A DNA stretch of 64,000 nt from contig NZ_BSDI01000038.1 of assembly GCF_027923225.1 (NCBI RefSeq), forward strand, positions 1 through 64,000, read 5' to 3'. Position numbers and translations under genes: made by a program. The number at the start of each line of letters is the position of its first letter. Position 1 is the first letter of the stretch. Under the pieces are notes generated by a model, which ran no database searches, was not told the origin of the DNA, and worked only from the letters and a program-made list of their open reading frames with translations. Positions 8,384-17,127 of this stretch are shown here, one piece after another. The stretch is from Phytohabitans aurantiacus. Lineage in GTDB: Bacteria > Actinomycetota > Actinomycetes > Mycobacteriales > Micromonosporaceae.

Positions 8384-10252
8384 TCACCGCCAGCTCATTC
8401 CGGTCCAGGGCTCGCCGCGTTCGATGTACGCGGCTAACCGCTGCGCTTGGCGGTGGAGGTGGCGGCGCAGGCTGCCCGCGTACCCGGGCAGGGCTCCGCG
8501 GGTCGTACGCAGCATCCGTCGTTCGTATGCGTCGATGAGTGCTTCGCGGCCGGCCTTGGTCAGCAACACTCCGGTCCGGCCATCCTCTGTCCGGCCGTGC
8601 TCCGGTCCCAGCCGCCGTGACCGGGCGGCGGTGACGACGACCTGGTCGACCACGAGCGGCCGAAACTCCTCGATGAGGTCCAGGGCGAGGCTGGGCCGCC
8701 GGTCGGCGGGCGTGTGTAGTAGCCCGATCGCCGGGTCCAACCCGGCGGCGGCGAGCGCTGCGGTCGCCTCGCCGAGCAGGATGGTGTAGCCGAATGAGAG
8801 TGCCGCGTTGACAACGTCCATCGGCGGTCGGCGTGAGCGGCCCTCAAACCTCAGCGGTGCCGGTACCAGTAAGCCGAGAGCTTGGAAGTAGCTTCGGGCC
8901 GCGGCGCCCTCGACACCCATGGTCTCCTCGATGGTGGCCGCATCCGGCAGCATCTCCAGCAGGGTTCGCATCGCGGCTACTGTGGCGGCTAACTCCTCGT
9001 GGTGGTCACGACGGGTCAGCCGCTGTATCAGCACCACCTGCTTGCGGATCTTCGCCTCAACCACGGCGCGCCCGAGTGGAAGCGTCCGTGCCGGGTCGTC
9101 CGCACACGCCAGTTGGGTGCGGAGCCGCTGCACCCGCCGGCTGGTGCCGGCCATCAGTTGACCAAGGTAGCCGCCACGGCGGGAAGCGAGGAGCACCTCA
9201 ACGTCGTTGGTCAACGCCCACGAACGGGCACCGGCGCTGAGCCCGACCGGGCCGAACAGCGCCAGCCGCTCCACATGCCCGCTGGGCACACTCAACAGTT
9301 CCTCATCGTCCGGGGATTCGACGACCAACCGGCCGGCCTCGATCCGCACGCCAGCGCCGGGCACACCGACGTACACGGTGCGGGTAGCTGGCTCGACGAT
9401 GCGGTGGTGGTCCAGTACCGGTGGGTAGCGTGGGCCGAAGTCCTCGCCGAGGAAGCAGAACCCGGCCTCGAATGACATCACGGCGGTGTCGCCCACATCC
9501 ATATGGATCTCCTTGGCAGCTTCCGTCACCATCCGCAGCCCCTCTTGTGCATCTGTCTGCGAGTCGGCTGACACCACCATGTCGTCGCCGTAGCGGACCA
9601 GCGGGAATCCTGCCTCGCGTACTCGGTCGTCGAGTTGCTCCAAGGCCAGGTTGGAAAGCATCGGTGACAGCGGCGCACCCTGAGCCAGGCCGCGCCCTGG
9701 GCGTAGCCCGGCCTCAGTGGCCACCGGGCGGGCCAGCAGCAGGTCCACCAGTGCGAACAGGTCCGGGTCATCGACGACCGCGGCCAGTAGCCGGCGCACC
9801 CGGGCCACATCCATGCTGGGGAAGCAGTCATCGATGTCAGCGCGAGCCACCCAGCCCAGACCCTCCGCCCGCAGCCGACACACCTGCTGCACCGCGTCGG
9901 CGACACCCAGTCCCGGCCTGTACGCGAACGACGACGGACCGAGCCATACATCGAGAACCGGCGACAGCACCGCTGCAAGAGCCTTTTCGACTACTCGATC
10001 GGCCACGGGAGGTACCGCCAGATGCCGCACCCCTCCGTCGTCTTTGGCGATCTTCACAGCCGTCAACGGCCGTGGCCGAAAGGTGCCGTCCGCTAGGCCA
10101 GCCGCCAACTCTGCCAAGCGCTGGTCCGCCTGTGCCGCGAAGCGCGTCGTACCCGGCGAGACCATACCGTCGATGCGGTCGTCGCCCAGTAGCCCCTCCC
10201 ACGCCGTGGTCAGGGCTTCGACCGTCGTCGCGGCAGCGTACAGACTGCCCAT
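8384..10252 (-). CDS. cas1: Reverse transcriptase-Cas1 fusion
   Basis: 622 residues. Residues about 1-290 form a group II intron-type reverse transcriptase. The catalytic palm motifs are ADIDDCFPSMD (139-148) and YGDD (221-224), with QGAPLSPMLSNLAL (191-204) between them. Residues about 300-622 are Cas1: catalytic triad candidates E448 (GVEGAAARSYF), H513 (LLHTP) and D525 (LALDLIEEFRP). In characterised RT-Cas1 proteins the RT allows spacers to be acquired from RNA. All visible catalytic residues are intact in both halves. ATG start chosen two bases after cas6; the longer open frame upstream is a shadow of cas6. Cas6 is a separate gene here rather than fused at the N-terminus. Confidence 0.96.
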   Translation of the reverse strand: MGSLYAAATTVEALTTAWEGLLGDDRIDGMVSPGTTRFAAQADQRLAELAAGLADGTFRPRPLTAVKIAKDDGGVRHLAVPPVADRVVEKALAAVLSPVLDVWLGPSSFAYRPGLGVADAVQQVCRLRAEGLGWVARADIDDCFPSMDVARVRRLLAAVVDDPDLFALVDLLLARPVATEAGLRPGRGLAQGAPLSPMLSNLALEQLDDRVREAGFPLVRYGDDMVVSADSQTDAQEGLRMVTEAAKEIHMDVGDTAVMSFEAGFCFLGEDFGPRYPPVLDHHRIVEPATRTVYVGVPGAGVRIEAGRLVVESPDDEELLSVPSGHVERLALFGPVGLSAGARSWALTNDVEVLLASRRGGYLGQLMAGTSRRVQRLRTQLACADDPARTLPLGRAVVEAKIRKQVVLIQRLTRRDHHEELAATVAAMRTLLEMLPDAATIEETMGVEGAAARSYFQALGLLVPAPLRFEGRSRRPPMDVVNAALSFGYTILLGEATAALAAAGLDPAIGLLHTPADRRPSLALDLIEEFRPLVVDQVVVTAARSRRLGPEHGRTEDGRTGVLLTKAGREALIDAYERRMLRTTRGALPGYAGSLRRHLHRQAQRLAAYIERGEPWTGMSWR

Positions 10253-10254
10253 TG

Positions 10255-11025
10255 TCAGCCCACCGCCGTGGGCCGCCGGCGCGCCTCTGGGCGGCGCGGT
10301 GGCGCCGGCGTCCAGGTCGGTTCCTGGCGGACCATTCCGAACCCTCGGGTGGTGTACGCGCCGATGCCGGCGTATTCGGCCAGGCGCACCAGTGCGTCCA
10401 CGGACGCGGCGGCCTCGGACTCGCCGTCGGTGTCGAAGACGAACCTCAGCCGACCGGTGAACCCGGACACGGTCCTGTCGTTGACACGTACGGTTTGGCT
10501 GGCCACGTCGATGTCGGTCAGCCACACCGGGTCGGTGGACAGGTCCAGCTCCAACGGGGGCAGGTCGGCCGGGGCGAATTCGCGCCAGGTCCGGCGCAGC
10601 GAGCCGAGGATGGCGGACAGGTTTGGTGTGGGGGTGAAGGCGTTGCCTCGCCGGAACGTCGTCGGTGTGAGGAACCGTAGGGACCAGGCTCGGCAGTCCT
10701 TCCCGGCGAGCAGTGCCGCCCATGGGGTGCTGGCCACCGGCTGGGGTGGGGTACGGATCGTCGTCCACGCCGAGCCCAGCCGCACCCGGGTTCCGGCCGG
10801 CACCCGCTGGCGGAATCGGTCCGCGGCCTGGTCGGTGAGCAGCCCTATCTCGATCGCCGCGCCGCCGGGCGCCTCGATCGGTGGGGATATCGAGTATGGC
10901 TTGGTCTTGGCGCGGTGCGCTTCGTCGCTGTCATCCAGCCACGTACAGGCCACCGCGTGCAGGTGCTCCAGCCGTACCGCCGCAGGATCGATTCCGGGCA
11001 GGGTCGCCAGCCAGCGACTTGGCAC
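10255..11025 (-). CDS. cas6: crRNA-processing endoribonuclease Cas6
   Basis: 256 residues with two ferredoxin-like halves and the glycine-rich loop near the C-terminus (GIGAYTTRGFGMV), the classic Cas6 signature. The C-terminal tail (RRPEARRRP) is basic and could bind repeat RNA. Cas6 should cut the repeat hairpin, leaving an 8-base tag ending GAAAC. The GTG at 11025 is preferred because AGGAGG is seven bases upstream; a GTG two codons earlier abuts the ribosome site. The likely general-base histidines are H24 and H39 near the N-terminus, assigned only by position. It lies between the SAVED and RT-Cas1 genes. Confidence 0.9.
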   Translation of the reverse strand: MPSRWLATLPGIDPAAVRLEHLHAVACTWLDDSDEAHRAKTKPYSISPPIEAPGGAAIEIGLLTDQAADRFRQRVPAGTRVRLGSAWTTIRTPPQPVASTPWAALLAGKDCRAWSLRFLTPTTFRRGNAFTPTPNLSAILGSLRRTWREFAPADLPPLELDLSTDPVWLTDIDVASQTVRVNDRTVSGFTGRLRFVFDTDGESEAAASVDALVRLAEYAGIGAYTTRGFGMVRQEPTWTPAPPRRPEARRRPTAVG

Positions 11026-11036
11026 CTTCACTCCTC

Positions 11037-12110
11037 CTAATCGTTCTTCGAACTCGCCGGCTGCGCCGGGTGCACCCGCATCGGCACGCAGCGCCCGGAC
11101 TCATTGTCGACACAGTGCATCAGGTGGGTGCCGGCGAAGAATCGACATTGGCCCTGTGCCAAGCCCCACCCCAGCGCCATGGCCAGGGTCTTGGGCAGGG
11201 CCGCCGCGATGACCAGCTCTCGGTCTCGGGCGGCCTGTTTGATCGCGGCGACGGCGGGCGGTAGGGCTTGGGCGAGGGCTGCCAACTGTGCCCCGGTGAG
11301 GTCGGTTCCGGCGTGCCGGGTGATGCCCAGCGAGGCCGGGTCCAGCTTGTAGAACTCGCCCACGTCCATCCCGTCGAACACGGTGTGCGGGTACAGGCCC
11401 CGGCTGGTGAAGACCAGCAGCAGCCCGACCCTCGACCCCGTGGTGAGGTGGGTCGTCGCACCGGGTAGTGCGGTGTCGCCGGTGGGTGGGGCGAGCCGAA
11501 ATGAGATCTCCGCGACGTCGTCGCTGGAGCTGTCCGGCCGTCCCCGCAGTTCCAGCAGGCGAAGACTGTCCACAATGGGCAGCTCGGCGCCGATTGCGAC
11601 GGCTGCCGGCCACGGCATGTTCGGGGAGATGGTGTACGCGGTGTCGTCGCGGTCGCTGTTGACAACGGCCTCCAACGCCGCGGCTACCTCGGTGCAGGTG
11701 TTCACCAGGTCGATGGTCCCGTTACGGGTACTGCTGGGCAGGTCGACCCAGCGGGTCACCGAGCGCAGCGACATGCGGCGGCGGCTGGCCACCCGGACCA
11801 AGGCGACATGCCAGTCTGACAAGGCGCCGTCGATGAGCCGGACGTAGAACAGCGTCCCTGTGCGCCGGTACACGGACCCGCGCCAGACGACGGCCGCGAA
11901 CAGCGCTACGAGCGCGACGCCCAACAACAGGACCCGTGCCGTCGAGAACTCGCGCTGCCCGGTCACCGGCAACGAATCCTCCACGACCAGGCCCAGCAGT
12001 GCGACGGTTCCGGCTAGGGCGGTCGCCACCGCGAAGTTCGCGGTGGCGACCAGCAGGGTACCGCCAACGTGCCGCCACCAGCGGGTCGTCGCCGCCCACG
12101 GCGCGGTCAT
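11037..12110 (-). CDS. Two-transmembrane SAVED-domain effector (cyclic oligonucleotide sensor)
   Basis: 357 residues. Two hydrophobic helices at about residues 15-43 and 58-77 anchor the protein, followed by a cytoplasmic C-terminal domain. Its last 60 residues match SAVED: ELVIAAALPKTLAMALGWGL, then CRFFAGTHLMHCVD. SAVED domains bind cyclic oligonucleotides; 2TM-SAVED proteins are known in CBASS (Cap14-type). In a Cas10 operon the expected ligand is cyclic oligoadenylate made by Cas10. Activation would plausibly perturb the membrane and arrest the cell. The ATG overlaps the upstream stop by one base, and GGAGGGG lies in front. No nuclease or protease domain is visible. Confidence 0.8.
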   Translation of the reverse strand: MTAPWAATTRWWRHVGGTLLVATANFAVATALAGTVALLGLVVEDSLPVTGQREFSTARVLLLGVALVALFAAVVWRGSVYRRTGTLFYVRLIDGALSDWHVALVRVASRRRMSLRSVTRWVDLPSSTRNGTIDLVNTCTEVAAALEAVVNSDRDDTAYTISPNMPWPAAVAIGAELPIVDSLRLLELRGRPDSSSDDVAEISFRLAPPTGDTALPGATTHLTTGSRVGLLLVFTSRGLYPHTVFDGMDVGEFYKLDPASLGITRHAGTDLTGAQLAALAQALPPAVAAIKQAARDRELVIAAALPKTLAMALGWGLAQGQCRFFAGTHLMHCVDNESGRCVPMRVHPAQPASSKND

Positions 12111-12532
12111 CACCCCTCCAGTCGGACGAAGGTGAGCGGATGCTCCCCGTCCACCTCGTAGAGGGTCACGTGTTGGCCGGCGACCTCGGGCGACAGCCGG
12201 CCGACCCGCTTCTCAGTGGTCGGCCAGGTATGCGCGGCGCGGGTCAGGTACCGGACCGGCTCGGAGCGCAGCGCGATGAGCCCTGCCGGGGCAGAACCGC
12301 CGGTTTCGAGGATGCCGGCTATGGCGCATGTGCCATCGATACGTGCCCGGAGGAGCCATCCGTCCGCCCACGCCCAGAGGTGGGTGTAGGGTGGCGCCTT
12401 CGCCGGGCATGCTCCTATGTGGAATCCGTCGTAGTCGGCCCAGGCGGTGCTGACACCCGACAGGGCGGCGGTCAGGTCGGTCCACGGCAGGCGGCCGTAG
12501 CCGTGCAGGGTGGCGCTGCGGCGGTCGGTCAT
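12110..12532 (-). CDS. Small type III-D CRISPR protein (Csx19-like)
   Basis: 140 residues, translationally coupled by ATGA overlap to the tandem Cas7 gene. The visible core is LWAWADGWLLRARIDG, followed by an Arg/Leu-rich half (LIALRSEPVRYLTRAAH). Position and size match Csx19 (TIGR03984-type), a poorly understood accessory found with Csx10 in type III-D loci. Sequence resemblance is limited to the W-x-DG-x-L pattern, so the call rests mainly on context. It is too beta-rich to be an obvious Cas11 small subunit. Confidence 0.5.
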   Translation of the reverse strand: MTDRRSATLHGYGRLPWTDLTAALSGVSTAWADYDGFHIGACPAKAPPYTHLWAWADGWLLRARIDGTCAIAGILETGGSAPAGLIALRSEPVRYLTRAAHTWPTTEKRVGRLSPEVAGQHVTLYEVDGEHPLTFVRLEG

Positions 12533-13821
12533 GTTTGCGCCTCCTGCCCGGCCACTTCGGCGTCCGCGATGGTATGCAGGCCGGGCACGATGACGGGGCC
12601 AACTGGCTGGGGTGGCCTGGCCAGCCGCAGGGTGCCCATGCCACGGGTGACGCGGGAGCCGATGCCGATCAGCCCGTCGTGCAGGTCGCGCAGCACGTGC
12701 CAGACCGCCACCTGGACCCAGTCGTCGACCGAACCAAGGGCGTCGATGCGCAGCCACAGCCGGCCGCTGGTGACCGGGTCGGTTTCGAACAACAGCCCGT
12801 CTCGTGATCCGCCGGTAACACGGTCGATGCCGACCTGCGTGCGTACCGCTGCCGCCGGCCGCCAGTCGGTGTCGATAGTGGAGTCGGCGAAGGCCAGTAA
12901 CCCGCGGGCTTTCTGGTGGCCGAACACCACGCAGGTGCGGCAGTCCGGACAGCCGCCAGGTTTGCGGCAGGCGGCCTGGTCGCCGTACAGGGAACGCAGG
13001 ATGTATTCGACCCGGCTTCGAAACAGGCCCTTCCACGCCGACCCAGGCACGAGCGGCCGCCCGCCGCGGTGGCGCGGGGTGGCCGGCCCGGTGGGGCGGG
13101 GGTCGCCGACCAGTAAAGCGTCCTCGATGAGGAGGTTCTCGAGTAGCCATGGCCGCCCGCCCGTGTCAGGCACCGGCACGGCGGTGGTGGCCACGGCGGC
13201 GACGAGCGCCGCTCCGGAGTGGGTAAGCCAGGTTCGGGCGTCGTGGGCGAGCGAGGGGTCGATGGTTCCGTGGCGCAGCGATCGCAGTCGAGCTCGGCCG
13301 CCGCCGGTGGTGCGGTCCCGGCCGATGGCCGGCTGCCATCCAGCAAGGACGGCCAGGTGCGCGCCGTCGAGTTCACCGTCGAAGCGCAGATAGGCAGTGA
13401 GTACGCCGCCGCGACCGACGGTGCGGCTATAGCGCAGTGACCCGGCCGTGGCGGCGCCGCGGCGGCGGTCGATGCCGGTCTGGCCGACCGTTTCCAGCAC
13501 CGCTTCGCCGTCGTCTGGTGTCTGCGCCGAGTCGGCCTCGAAGCGGGTGCCCAGTAGCCACAGCAGGGATGCCTCGACTGGGTCGCCACGGCGCTTCGGG
13601 GGTCGGCTGCCCATCAGCGTGGTTTCCAGACTGGTGCCGGCTACGGCGTCGTGGGCGCACAGGTGGGCGCGCAGCGACCCGGCCAGCGACGAGCCCGGCA
13701 CCCACGGCCGGCCGTCGAGGTCCACGAGCACGTCCCGGTCCAGCGTTGGGTCGCCCAGGGGTACGGTGCCGACTGCCCATCCTGGCTCGACGGCGATCTC
13801 CACCACGAGGAAAGTGATCAT
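12529..13821 (-). CDS. Tandem Cas7-Cas7 RAMP protein (Csm3-like, duplicated)
   Basis: 430 residues comprising two Cas7/RAMP units. The first (about 1-215) has the loop WVPGSSLAGSLRAH. The second (about 216-430) has LVPGSAWKGLFRSRVEY and a zinc-binding insert C-x-x-x-G-G-C-x-x-C-x-x-C around residues 285-298, then the glycine-rich end RVTRGMGTL. Cas7 subunits form the crRNA-binding backbone and, in Csm3, cut target RNA. A two-copy Cas7 resembles the Cas7-2x subunit of III-D2 complexes. ATG start overlaps the csx10 stop (ATGA). A much longer open frame upstream is the shadow of csx10. Confidence 0.88.
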   Translation of the reverse strand: MITFLVVEIAVEPGWAVGTVPLGDPTLDRDVLVDLDGRPWVPGSSLAGSLRAHLCAHDAVAGTSLETTLMGSRPPKRRGDPVEASLLWLLGTRFEADSAQTPDDGEAVLETVGQTGIDRRRGAATAGSLRYSRTVGRGGVLTAYLRFDGELDGAHLAVLAGWQPAIGRDRTTGGGRARLRSLRHGTIDPSLAHDARTWLTHSGAALVAAVATTAVPVPDTGGRPWLLENLLIEDALLVGDPRPTGPATPRHRGGRPLVPGSAWKGLFRSRVEYILRSLYGDQAACRKPGGCPDCRTCVVFGHQKARGLLAFADSTIDTDWRPAAAVRTQVGIDRVTGGSRDGLLFETDPVTSGRLWLRIDALGSVDDWVQVAVWHVLRDLHDGLIGIGSRVTRGMGTLRLARPPQPVGPVIVPGLHTIADAEVAGQEAQT

Positions 13822-15128
13822 CGGAGTGGTCCTTCGTCGGCGATGGCCAGGGTGGTCAGGTCCCGCAGCGTGACCGGGTCCACCTCCGCCAGGGCGGTGC
13901 GGATGCCTTCGCGCTGCCGGCCGGTCAACGCGGTCGCGGTGGGCTGGCGCATCAGCTCGTCCAGGACCTTGTCCACGCCGGTGGCCTGTTCGGGGCTGGT
14001 CTGGGCGCGCTGCTGCTCGATCTGTAGGCCGCGCAGTGCACCGACCAGCCAGGCCCGCTGCTCTGGTTGCAGGTCGAGGTCGCGCAGTACCCGCAGTCGT
14101 GCCCGCACCCCGCCCTGCGGTTCGGCTGGTGCTGCTGGCCGCTGGGCGTGGACGGCGGGCGGTCGCCACGGCCCTTCGGCGATCTCGGCCACGCCGAAGC
14201 CTTCGGCTCGACGCAGGCCGATGCCGTCATCGAGCATCCGCTGCGCGAAGGCGTCCACTGTGGCCGGATCGCCGACGAGCCGGTACGTGGAGCCCGGTGC
14301 GGCGCACACGTCGGCGGGCTTGGGCAGCCGGGATGCGGCGTGCCAGCCGGACCACACCAGCGGCCGGGTCCACGACTCATCCAGGCGGACCCCGGCCGGC
14401 AGGTCCAGGTCGGGGTCCGGGTCGAGGCGGGGACGCCCGGCCTGGTCGACGAAGACGGCGGGGCTGGTCAGCCGGACCACCAGGGTGCCGCTGGTGGACG
14501 GTGCGGCCGGTGGGTTCGCCTCGTCAGCGTGATAGTCGGCGGCGCCGCCGACCGAGCGGCGCCCACCCAACCGAAGCGTGCGCGGCTTTAGTAGCCAACC
14601 GTCGGTACCGAACACTGTGCCGGTCAGCCGGGTGCCGGCCGGCAACGCATCGTGCCCGTACAGCTCACCCTCCTTGACCCGCATCGTCTTCGGGTCGATC
14701 GAGGTGCGCACGACCCGCCGTAGCCGCGCCTCATCCGGCAGGGTGAGCTGGCCCTTGCTGGGCGCCATCCGCCGCCCACAGCCCGGACACGGCGCGACCG
14801 GCTCGAAGGCCAGGTCCACCACCGTGGCAGCGCATGCCTGGCCCCGGGGGTATTTGCAGGTGGTCACCGACAGCGGAACGCGGAAGCTGCCGTCCGGGTC
14901 CAGCGGCCCGAACCGGATCTCCCCGTCGAACAGCTCCCGGAACTGGGCAGCGGAGTCGCCGCTGGCCGGTGGGCCCTTCTCGGCGATCCATGCCGCTGCC
15001 AGCGCCCCACGCAGCACGCTGCCGGGCACGAAGGCGTGACTGCCTGTGAAGAACGACACCTCCGAAGCGGTACCCAAGGCCAGCGGCTGGAGCGCGGTGA
15101 TGCTCACCCGCAGCACCCGGCGGGTCAC
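13818..15128 (-). CDS. csx10: Csx10-type Cas5 protein with a helical C-terminal extension
   Basis: 436 residues. The N-terminus ITALQPLALGTASEVSFFTG and the loop FVPGSVLRGALAAAWI are typical of Csx10, the Cas5-like protein of type III-D. A zinc motif C-x-G-C (PCPGCGRRM) follows near residue 100, and the RAMP glycine loop RRAEGFGVAEIA is at about 308-319. Residues about 344-436 are an all-helical tail with no Csx10 hallmark. Because the locus has no separate Cas11/Csm2 gene, this tail is a candidate fused small subunit (inference). GTG start makes a GTGA overlap with the upstream cas7. Confidence 0.88.
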   Translation of the reverse strand: MTRRVLRVSITALQPLALGTASEVSFFTGSHAFVPGSVLRGALAAAWIAEKGPPASGDSAAQFRELFDGEIRFGPLDPDGSFRVPLSVTTCKYPRGQACAATVVDLAFEPVAPCPGCGRRMAPSKGQLTLPDEARLRRVVRTSIDPKTMRVKEGELYGHDALPAGTRLTGTVFGTDGWLLKPRTLRLGGRRSVGGAADYHADEANPPAAPSTSGTLVVRLTSPAVFVDQAGRPRLDPDPDLDLPAGVRLDESWTRPLVWSGWHAASRLPKPADVCAAPGSTYRLVGDPATVDAFAQRMLDDGIGLRRAEGFGVAEIAEGPWRPPAVHAQRPAAPAEPQGGVRARLRVLRDLDLQPEQRAWLVGALRGLQIEQQRAQTSPEQATGVDKVLDELMRQPTATALTGRQREGIRTALAEVDPVTLRDLTTLAIADEGPLR

Positions 15129-15712
15129 CGCGGCACCTCCCGGTCTGGCAAGGCCGCCAACGTGGCGAGCAGCCGATCAACGTACGCCGGGACCTGGCCC
15201 TCATCGCCGGGCCACGGCGGGTCGCTGGGGGTGATGGACACCCAACCCAGTCCGCGGCGGCGGACCCCGCCCACCGCCGTGACCGCCCGGGCGGAAGCGA
15301 CCAGGACCGCCTCGTGCGCGGCGACCAGATCCGGTTCGAGCCAGCCTGAACGGGTGATCGTGAACTCCGCCCCGGCGGCGTGGAACTCCTCGGCGATGGC
15401 CAGCGCACCGTCAACCACGGTGGCCGTGTCCTGTGCGATCTGGATGCGCGCTCGGACCCGCACCTGTGCCGGCGTACCGGCCTGCGGTGTGGCGTCCGAC
15501 CAGCTCCACGGCGACTCCTGCCAAGCGGTGCCGTAGACCGCATCCACCCATCCGGGCGCCAAGCGCAGGACGTCCCGGGCCGCCGACCGCATAACCCCTT
15601 TGAGGCTCGATGCTGGCAGCGGGGTCTGACGGTCCACTGTGGTGTCCGATCCCTCACCAGCCCGGCCGGTGGCCACCCGGAACGGGGTGTGGAACGCGAT
15701 CTGGAACCTCAC
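15125..15712 (-). CDS. Cas7-family RAMP protein (Csm3-like)
   Basis: 195 residues. The strand FQIAFHTPFRVATGRAG and the loop PLPASSLKGVMRSAARDVL are diagnostic of Cas7/Csm3-type RAMPs; the C-terminal glycine motif is GVRRRGLGWVSI. It should form part of the crRNA-binding backbone. The GTG at 15712 gives the same 4-base GTGA overlap used through this operon; another GTG three codons upstream is possible. The protein is shorter than a standard Csm3 of about 220 residues. It sits between cas10 and csx10. Confidence 0.85.
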   Translation of the reverse strand: MRFQIAFHTPFRVATGRAGEGSDTTVDRQTPLPASSLKGVMRSAARDVLRLAPGWVDAVYGTAWQESPWSWSDATPQAGTPAQVRVRARIQIAQDTATVVDGALAIAEEFHAAGAEFTITRSGWLEPDLVAAHEAVLVASARAVTAVGGVRRRGLGWVSITPSDPPWPGDEGQVPAYVDRLLATLAALPDREVPR

Positions 15713-17127
15713 CGCCACCACCTCGCCAGCGCCAACGCGTCAGCGATCCGCCCCGCCGCCACACCGTCTTCCAGGAACGGTTCGATCACCGCGCCACGGT
15801 CCAGGCGTCGGGCGTACTCGTGGATCCGGGCGGAAGACAACGCCGGATCGTCGATGTCGACCAGCCGCTCCAGCACCGAGCGGCCCGCCGGCGGTACGCC
15901 GCGCAGCGCCCGGATCGCCTCGTCGTGCCGCTCCAGATCCCGCAACGTCCACCCCTGCCGGTGCATCGGCGGCTGCTCGCCCTCGCGGGTCACGTCCAAC
16001 CACAGCAGCGCCGGCAGCCGGCCCTCATACGCCCGCTTCGCCGCGTCCTTGGCCTCATCGGCCAGCTCCACCGCCCGGCGGAACGGGAACGCGCTGTGCG
16101 CGAATACCACCCCCGCCGACGCGCCGGTCTCCTCATCGTCGCCGCTGGTCACGAACGGCCGAACCGTGGAATCGGCGGCCAACAACCGGGAGAACGCGCG
16201 CAGATAGCTGGCGACGAACCGCCACGCCCGGTCAGCGACCACCGATACGAGCACGTCGTCGCCACCGACCACGTGCGGGATCACCGGAACCTTCGCCCCG
16301 ACCTGACCCTCACACACGGCCGCCGTCGCCTCATACAGAGCCTCGCGCGTCGCCTCCGAAACCGCCCGGGACATCCGCGCCTTCGCGTCCGGGTCACCGC
16401 TGGCGATCACCCGGTCAAACAAGGCGCCGATGCCGTTGCCGTCGACGAACACGGTCGCCAGGTGGTTGCCGTTGCTGTGTTCATCGCCCAGCGCCGCCAG
16501 CTCGGCGAAGTCCGCCGACACCTGGCTGTGGCCAAGTCCCAGCCGGGTCAGCAGGTCCAACTCGGCGCCCACCGGCACCGCACCGTCTCGCAGGCCCGGG
16601 GAGCGGTAACGCTCGTGGTAACGCTGAAGGCAGTCGGCGCACAACCACGGCTCCTTCTCGTGGATCTCACTGCGCCGCAGGCCGGGGTCCACCCGGCACT
16701 GGCCGCAGCTCTCCAACGGCGGGAAGTCCGCGACCGGTGGGCCGCTGCGCGCCACCGCTGCCGGATCCGGCGTGTTCTTCCACGACCGGTGCGCCTCCAC
16801 ATAGGAATCGGCGGCAGCCCAACTGGCCGCCAGGTCCAGCGCGGGCAACCGGTCGTGCAGGTAGTCGAACACCTCCTGCGCCACGATCCTCGCGTCGCTC
16901 TGCGGCGGCAGACACAGCGGCACCACCCCGTCGGCCTGCCCCGCTTGCTCGTTCACCCGCACACCTGCCGGCCCAAGCACCGGATGCCGTCTGACCCACT
17001 CGACCAGCTTGTCACGATCGGTGGCATCGCTCAGCCATGCCGAGGCACCGCGGCGCCCCTTCAAATCCGGGGTCCGGCCAAGATATGGCTGAATACGTCG
17101 CACACCAACGTCCAAATAGGTCATCAT
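15709..17127 (-). CDS. cas10: Cas10 large subunit with intact cyclase motif and no HD domain
   Basis: 472 residues, shorter than most Cas10. It opens with YLDVGVRRIQPYLG and RGASAWL, the degenerate N-terminal palm seen in Cas10/Cmr2 proteins, rather than an HD nuclease. A zinc knuckle C141-x-x-C144 / C163-x-x-C166 separates the two palms. The second palm has VFVDGNGIGALFD (226-238) and VVGGDDVLVSV with GGDD at 288-291, the cyclic oligoadenylate synthase site. Target-RNA binding should therefore trigger signalling but not HD-mediated DNA cleavage. It overlaps the upstream TIGR03986-like gene by ATGA. The matching receptor is the SAVED protein four genes downstream. Confidence 0.95.
   Translation of the reverse strand: MMTYLDVGVRRIQPYLGRTPDLKGRRGASAWLSDATDRDKLVEWVRRHPVLGPAGVRVNEQAGQADGVVPLCLPPQSDARIVAQEVFDYLHDRLPALDLAASWAAADSYVEAHRSWKNTPDPAAVARSGPPVADFPPLESCGQCRVDPGLRRSEIHEKEPWLCADCLQRYHERYRSPGLRDGAVPVGAELDLLTRLGLGHSQVSADFAELAALGDEHSNGNHLATVFVDGNGIGALFDRVIASGDPDAKARMSRAVSEATREALYEATAAVCEGQVGAKVPVIPHVVGGDDVLVSVVADRAWRFVASYLRAFSRLLAADSTVRPFVTSGDDEETGASAGVVFAHSAFPFRRAVELADEAKDAAKRAYEGRLPALLWLDVTREGEQPPMHRQGWTLRDLERHDEAIRALRGVPPAGRSVLERLVDIDDPALSSARIHEYARRLDRGAVIEPFLEDGVAAGRIADALALARWWR

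Noticed and set aside
9421..10680. 419-residue plus-strand frame
   Set aside because: Antisense shadow of the RT-Cas1 and cas6 genes; Arg/Pro-rich, no motifs.
8384..10768. Long start for RT-Cas1 at 10768
   Set aside because: The extra 172 residues are the wrong frame of cas6; the ATG at 10252 follows the cas6 stop directly.
12529..14169. Long start for the tandem Cas7 protein
   Set aside because: The N-terminal extension overlaps csx10 out of frame; the ATGA overlap at 13821 fits the operon.
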